Shown piece after piece: positions 60,207 to 64,000 of a stretch of 64,000 nt of DNA (position 1 is the first letter of the stretch; each line of letters opens with the position of its first letter). Location: positions 54,194 through 118,193 of the forward strand of contig JAFYYV010000053.1 of the NCBI GenBank assembly GCA_017557405.1, read 5' to 3'. Under the pieces are notes generated by a model. The model made no database searches, was not told the origin of the DNA, and saw nothing but the letters and a program-made list of their open reading frames with translations. Position numbers and translations under genes: made by a program. This stretch comes from Prevotella sp. GTDB taxonomy: Bacteria > Bacteroidota > Bacteroidia > Bacteroidales > Bacteroidaceae.

Positions 60207-60504
60207 CAGCCTTGAAGGACTCGGACTGCGGACTGCAACCTACACAGCCCAACAATCCCAAGGGACGTTTGACGATACAGGATGCAAGGAAAACCGAAAC
60301 GGACTTCTAAGCCCTGACGGGAACTTTGGAGTTAAAAGCCCCGACATTTTAGAGGGACTTTTCGAGAAATCCTTTTGTAGTACAAAACAGGTGCCCCTGT
60401 TTCTGTCCTCCTAAAAGTTTCTCTGGCTACTCGCAGGCTCGCAGACCGTGTCCTTATTTCTAACAGTTTTATATTCAATCCCCTTTCATTAAAAGATATT
60501 GACA
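60207..60504. other. candidate oriT region upstream of mobC
   Basis: Two adjoining palindromes at 60373-60402: TTTTGTA-G-TACAAAA and AAACAGG-TGCC-CCTGTTT. A direct repeat CTCGCAG (twice, about 60434-60450) and repeated GGACTGC lie in the same 300 bp. Location directly upstream of MobC and relaxase genes is where origins of transfer of such elements lie. The nick site is not known. Confidence 0.5.
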
Positions 60505-60900
60505 ATGAAGAAAAAGAAGATAATCAAAAAGACACCGACCAGAGTACATGCTTTCAGATGTACGGATGAAGTCTGGTCGCAACTCAAAGAACTTGCCAAG
60601 GAATGTGGCATAAGCCTGAACCGCTATCTCACTGAGACAGGCTTGAAGCATCACCCACGTCAACGGCTGACCAAGGAAGAGGTCGATGCCCTGAACTCAC
60701 TGGCTATTGCCAGAACTGACTTGATAAAAATCAGCAACGTCCTTTCAAATATGACGGATGAGGAAAAGTTGAAGCTTTTTAAGTCGGAGAAGTTCATGGC
60801 ATGGTGGATTAAGTCTGTCGCAGAACTCGTCCAACATTGGTACAGCATCGAAGAGAATATTTCATCTCCTGTGCTGACCAAAGAAAGGAGTGCCCTATGA
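60505..60900 (+). CDS. mobC: MobC-like mobilization (relaxosome) protein
   Basis: A 131-residue basic protein. The start ATG 60505 opens a Lys-rich tail (MKKKKIIKKTPTRVHAF). A ribbon-helix-helix part follows (FRCTDEVWSQLKELAKECGI, SLNRYLTETGLKHH) and a helical C-terminal part. The order RHH protein, then relaxase, is standard for Bacteroides mobilizable units. It binds near oriT and helps the relaxase nick. Its stop codon overlaps the relaxase ATG (ATGA). Confidence 0.88.
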   Translation: MKKKKIIKKTPTRVHAFRCTDEVWSQLKELAKECGISLNRYLTETGLKHHPRQRLTKEEVDALNSLAIARTDLIKISNVLSNMTDEEKLKLFKSEKFMAWWIKSVAELVQHWYSIEENISSPVLTKERSAL

Positions 60901-62150
60901 TTATGCTTGCAAGCGTTGTGCCATACGGCGGCAATGCCGTAAGGTACGCATTGGAGAAGGAGAAGGCAAAAATGGTCAAGGTGAACCACATGCCAGAGGG
61001 TCTCGATCCGACCGCCATCTGGTACATGATGAAGCATCACTGCCAGTTGCATCAGCAGGACAGGACAGTCGGAAGAAAGCTGGAACGCTTCATGGCTCAG
61101 TTTGTAATCTCCCCCTCCAAAGAAGAGGCTGCAAACTTCACCATGAATGACTGGGCGAACCTCGGTGACGAAAGTCTGGAAATGATGGACTCCATCGGAC
61201 TTATCCCCAAGGGTATGGAGAAGGAGGTGAAGACCAATTTCTGCAACTCAATGAATGTGTCTGGCTTGCATTCCGACTCGAAGTCCGGGACGCTGCACCT
61301 TCACATGGACTGCTGCCGTGTTGACCTCGATGGCAACACCAACGATGTCCACGATCTTCACATAAGGGCAATGATGGCTGCGGAAATTATCAACATGAGG
61401 CATGGGTGGAAACAGCCGAAGGAGATACGTGACATGCGGAAAGCAGAGATTGCGGACTTCTGCGAATATACCCTTCAGAAGATGCAGGAGTTTGACATTG
61501 ACTTCTACTTCAAGATGCTTCGGATGAAGGGATATGAGGTCACCCCTCGTTATGACAAGAGCAAGAAACTTGTCGGCTACACCATCGGCAAGAATGCCTC
61601 TGTATTCAAAGCTTCTGAGATAGGTCGAAGATACATGGTATCGCAACTAGAAGCTACATGGAAGAAGTTCCATCCGAAACCTACCCAGGTCAAGGTGAAG
61701 CCTGTTTCATCAGCTGTCATGCCAAGCAGCCGTCCAATCCGTCCGTCTTCCCAGACAACGATTTCTACCCAGCCCAAGGTTCAGCCGAAAGTCCAGCCGA
61801 AGTCTATGCCTTCCTTCACCATTTTCAACATAGACACACCTCTTGGCAATAAGGCTGTTAAGATTCCTAACTCGGTTAAGGACATCTTCCCAAATGAAGC
61901 ACAGATTCCAGAAGGCAACGATACTGCAACGATAGAGAACGTTGCCCACGTCGCAATGCTGCTCTTTGTGGGGTACATCGATGCTGCCACATCCATGTCC
62001 GAATCTTGCGGAGGCGGTGGTGGTTCTGCCCCTGAATCTGGTTGGGGCAAGAAGGATGACGAGGACGAACGCGCCTTTGCTCGCCGATGCCTTCAGATGG
62101 CTCATTCTATGTGCAAGCCAAAGCCTGTTAGACGTAGTTATCACCGTTAA
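60897..62150 (+). CDS. mobA: relaxase / mobilization nuclease
   Basis: About 417 residues from ATG 60897, which overlaps the mobC stop by 4 bp. The N-terminal phrase VVPYGGNAVRYALEKEKAKM is typical of the Bacteroides relaxases. The metal site appears in KSGTLHLHMDCCRVDLDGNT (HLH). A helical part follows with FYFKMLRMKGYEVTPRYDKS and VGYTIGKNASVFKASEIG. The C-terminal ~140 residues are Pro/Ser/Gln-rich and include SCGGGGGSAPESGWGKK. The enzyme nicks one strand at oriT and leads it to the recipient. It appears complete. Confidence 0.9.
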   Translation: MIMLASVVPYGGNAVRYALEKEKAKMVKVNHMPEGLDPTAIWYMMKHHCQLHQQDRTVGRKLERFMAQFVISPSKEEAANFTMNDWANLGDESLEMMDSIGLIPKGMEKEVKTNFCNSMNVSGLHSDSKSGTLHLHMDCCRVDLDGNTNDVHDLHIRAMMAAEIINMRHGWKQPKEIRDMRKAEIADFCEYTLQKMQEFDIDFYFKMLRMKGYEVTPRYDKSKKLVGYTIGKNASVFKASEIGRRYMVSQLEATWKKFHPKPTQVKVKPVSSAVMPSSRPIRPSSQTTISTQPKVQPKVQPKSMPSFTIFNIDTPLGNKAVKIPNSVKDIFPNEAQIPEGNDTATIENVAHVAMLLFVGYIDAATSMSESCGGGGGSAPESGWGKKDDEDERAFARRCLQMAHSMCKPKPVRRSYHR

Positions 62151-62165
62151 AACAAATGATTATCT

Positions 62166-62762
62166 ATGATACGAAAAGGCAAAAACAAAGAGACCCAGCC
62201 CAATTTCGAGGAAATGATGAGCGAGGTCAAAGAGGACATCCAAGAACAGGATGCCGAACAGGACGTCATCAATCGTGTGCCTGAACTAAGGAAGCTAAAT
62301 GACAACATCGAACAAGCAACCAATACGTGTGCGAATGCCAGACTCGGACTGGAGTCGGCAATTCAACAGTACCAACGTACAGAAAACAAATTAGACAATG
62401 TTGTTACAACCATCAGTGGTAAGGTTGATACCATCAATAATCACATCGACAAGGTTATGGATGATGCGCCCACAAAGTTGAAGGTGACGGTAACGTTATG
62501 TGATGCTGACTGGGAGAATATACAAGAGATGTTCCGCAAGCAACGAGAATGGTTAATAAAACAGGCACAGACAACGACTCAAACTGTCAATACTATGTTA
62601 GTCGAAGAGCGTAAGAAAACCATGAACCGCTACAAGGAGTATGATGGCTGTTACCTCGGGCATTATGCCCAGTGGTTCTTCTGGTTCTTCTTCGTTTTGG
62701 GATTCTTTCTGTTCAGCACTGTTATAGTCATGCTGGTAGGCAGATGGCTCAATTGGTTTTAA
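62166..62762 (+). CDS. coiled-coil protein with C-terminal membrane anchor, mobilization-associated
   Basis: A 198-residue protein starting 15 bp after the relaxase. Residues about 10-150 are charged coiled-coil helices (RVPELRKLNDNIEQATNTCA, TISGKVDTINNHIDKVMDD). A strongly hydrophobic segment is at about 172-198 (WFFWFFFVLGFFLFSTVIVM). The tail-anchored layout is often seen in the gene behind relaxases of these elements, where it may tether the relaxosome to the membrane. Family not named. Confidence 0.78.
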   Translation: MIRKGKNKETQPNFEEMMSEVKEDIQEQDAEQDVINRVPELRKLNDNIEQATNTCANARLGLESAIQQYQRTENKLDNVVTTISGKVDTINNHIDKVMDDAPTKLKVTVTLCDADWENIQEMFRKQREWLIKQAQTTTQTVNTMLVEERKKTMNRYKEYDGCYLGHYAQWFFWFFFVLGFFLFSTVIVMLVGRWLNWF

Positions 62763-62780
62763 TCTTCTAATTCTATGGTA

Positions 62781-62815
62781 AAGCCCCACCGCATCGTCAA
62801 AACGCGACGGGGCTT
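62781..62815. terminator. terminator at the right edge of the mobilizable element
   Basis: AAGCCCC / GGGGCTT stem with additional partial pairing in the loop, 18 bp after the stop codon of the last element gene. Confidence 0.75.
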
Positions 62816-62887
62816 AGATACTTTTAGTTGATGCTTGCCAGGACTCCAAGGGCTGCGATGAATAGAAGAGCGGTTTTCTTCGTTCGT

Positions 62888-64000
62888 TCAGAGTCGCTTC
62901 ATTTCCTTTTCATCTGCCGTCTTGCCCTTATAGCGGCTCTTCTTCGGGTTGAATGTATAAGAGACGGTGAGCATCACACGTCGGGAGTCGGCATCAGAGT
63001 CCTTGTAGAGATGCACGTCCTTGACATTCATCCACCAGCTTTGGTTGCGGGTGTGGAAGATGTCGTTGGCTGCGAGGGCTATCTGCAAGCGCTTCTGCAT
63101 GAAGTAGCGACGCACGGAAAGGTCGATGCCCCACTGTGATCGCATTTCGTTTGTCATGTTGTGGCCGCGTGTGGAGCCTGTCACGTCGAAGGTCATCATC
63201 CAGTCTTTTGAGGGAGTAAAGATGTTCTTCAGCATGTAGCGGAAGATGGGCTTGTTGTACTTCTCGCCGTAGAGCGTGAGCCATTGCTGGTCGAATCCGA
63301 CGGTGAAGTTGGGCTTCCAGAATTTCACTACAGGGGCGTATGACAGATAGGCATTCAGGTTATTGATGTCGGCTTGGCGGGGACTGAAAATGAGCAGGGC
63401 CTTCACGTCGGAATAATGCTCCTTGGTATAGACGTAGGTATCGGCCAAGTGGCTGTAGGTCAGTTCCAGCGTCAGGTCTTTCCACCCGAAGAGATAGGTC
63501 AGTTCGTCGGTCTTGCAGTCGGTCAGCGTCGGATTGCCTCCCTCCACCTCGTAGGGACCGACATATAATAACGAACTGCGCAACTGCTTGTAAGGCGGAC
63601 GGGTAATAGAGTGTGAATAGTCAAGCGACATGAAGGTGGTCTCGTCGAAGTTATACGACAGTGACAGATTGGGCGACAGGCTGTTGTCTGTGCGGCTCAC
63701 CTCGTCATCGCGGATGCCGTCACGCTTATAGTCGAACTTGACATATTCCCAACGCAAGCCCAACTGGAGAGACAGGGCATCCCAATCCTTTGAGTAGGTG
63801 GCAAAGGCAGCGTAGTTGTGCTGGCGACTCTCGTTCTGTGTTGACGGGATATAACTGCTGACGGCCTCGTTTTGCATCGTATATCGCTGGTTGTTGTAAG
63901 TGTAGCTGTCCTCAGTACCCACGTTCAGCTTGCCCGTAGCAAACGGGAACTCATAGTAGAGCTTGCCAGCCCACAGGTCTGAGTTCATGCCCGTCTGCGA
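62888..64000 (-). CDS. outer-membrane beta-barrel (TonB-receptor-like) protein, C-terminal part
   Basis: The frame is open at the right border, so the N-terminus lies outside the window. The visible ~370 residues are outer-membrane strands (LRWEYVKFDYKRDG, LSYNFDETTFMSLDYSHSIT, RRVMLTVSYTFNP). The pattern FNPKKSRYKGKTADEKEMKR at the end is common in Bacteroidales OMP_b-brl_3 barrels, which follow a TonB plug. The complete C-terminus shows that the neighbouring element did not cut this gene. It may import a small ligand; substrate unknown. The barrel gene at 25910 is a distant relative. Confidence 0.88.
   Translation of the reverse strand, partial: SQTGMNSDLWAGKLYYEFPFATGKLNVGTEDSYTYNNQRYTMQNEAVSSYIPSTQNESRQHNYAAFATYSKDWDALSLQLGLRWEYVKFDYKRDGIRDDEVSRTDNSLSPNLSLSYNFDETTFMSLDYSHSITRPPYKQLRSSLLYVGPYEVEGGNPTLTDCKTDELTYLFGWKDLTLELTYSHLADTYVYTKEHYSDVKALLIFSPRQADINNLNAYLSYAPVVKFWKPNFTVGFDQQWLTLYGEKYNKPIFRYMLKNIFTPSKDWMMTFDVTGSTRGHNMTNEMRSQWGIDLSVRRYFMQKRLQIALAANDIFHTRNQSWWMNVKDVHLYKDSDADSRRVMLTVSYTFNPKKSRYKGKTADEKEMKRL

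Larger units (their letters stand above)
54674..62820 (+). mobile_element. mobilizable genomic element (integrase, MobC, relaxase)
   Basis: A block of plus-strand genes typical of Bacteroides mobilizable units: multi-HTH protein, tyrosine recombinase, unknown membrane protein, excisionase-like HTH, candidate oriT, MobC, relaxase and a membrane partner, closed by a terminator. The left edge lies between the truncated LRR gene and the promoter at 54766; the right edge lies before the minus-strand barrel gene at 62888. I could not find matching att repeats. It has no transfer (tra) genes, so it must use a helper element. Confidence 0.75.

Noticed and set aside
59905-60414. 169-aa frame overlapping the gene at 59370 and the candidate oriT
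   Set aside because: Different frame of low-complexity sequence; its Met/His-rich protein has no family features.
62763-62887. Search for an att repeat at the right edge of the mobilizable element matching the left edge
   Set aside because: Only short matches such as ACTTTTAG (left about 54735, right about 62820) and TAAAGCCC were found. They are too short to call attachment sites.

Overview
The window looks like chromosomal DNA of a Bacteroidales bacterium, most likely Prevotellaceae (Prevotella or Segatella type). Signs of this are: promoters of the Bacteroidetes form (TTTG, about 20 bases, TAnnTTTG) in front of many genes; TonB-type outer-membrane barrels; secreted proteins ending in type IX secretion (T9SS)-like sorting tails; DUF3316, TMEM43 and BspA-type proteins; and a Bacteroides-style mobilizable element. 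No rRNA is present. One tRNA gene (Val, GAC) was found.

Layout. 0-3.6 kb (minus strand): the start of an AAA ATPase, a small unknown gene, a WYL regulator, an AlbA_2/ATPase regulator and an XRE repressor. 4.1-7.0 kb: one operon (DUF6078-like gene, then a VapE/primase-like gene) bracketed by inverted copies of a complex repeat, with five tandem 22-bp units between its two genes. 7.2-16.7 kb: an AT-rich defence-type island with dinD, a three-helix membrane protein, type III restriction-modification mod and res, a KAP-family NTPase and a zinc-ribbon protein. It ends on the truncated tail of another AlbA_2-type gene. 17-23 kb: a secreted protein, an MBL hydrolase with a zinc/cadmium-type P-type ATPase behind paired palindromic operators, and a GH43 glycosidase. 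23-31.4 kb (minus): M16 protease, outer-membrane barrel, and an ABC export operon with its own GntR regulator and a visible operator. 31.6-39.8 kb (minus): a beta-helix CBD protein, a small T9SS-tail protein, MATE, FKBP, glyS, TMEM43 and two small secreted proteins. 40.4-45.5 kb (plus): topoisomerase IV subunit A, DUF3316 and an S41 protease. 45.9-54.7 kb: a large secreted carbohydrate-binding protein, a CE1-type esterase, a TPR membrane sensor with a C-terminal HTH, and a BspA-like LRR protein that stops short. 54.7-62.8 kb: a mobilizable element (multi-HTH protein, tyrosine recombinase, helix-turn-helix protein, candidate oriT, MobC, relaxase and a membrane partner). 62.9 kb to the end: the C-terminal part of another outer-membrane barrel.

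The most unusual signal is a family of tandem 22-bp repeat arrays at four separate sites (6.2, 28.3, 40.1 and 51.6 kb). All share the period and the plan of an imperfect palindrome of about 15-17 bp centred on CTATG/CATAG (clearest in three of the arrays) plus a 5-7 bp linker, while the arm sequence differs from array to array. Also notable are heptanucleotide repeats that have entered coding sequence (signal peptides and a P-type ATPase), a GC-rich palindrome read in frame inside a TPR protein, and the inverted-repeat-bounded VapE unit. All functions come from reading motifs; no database search was run.
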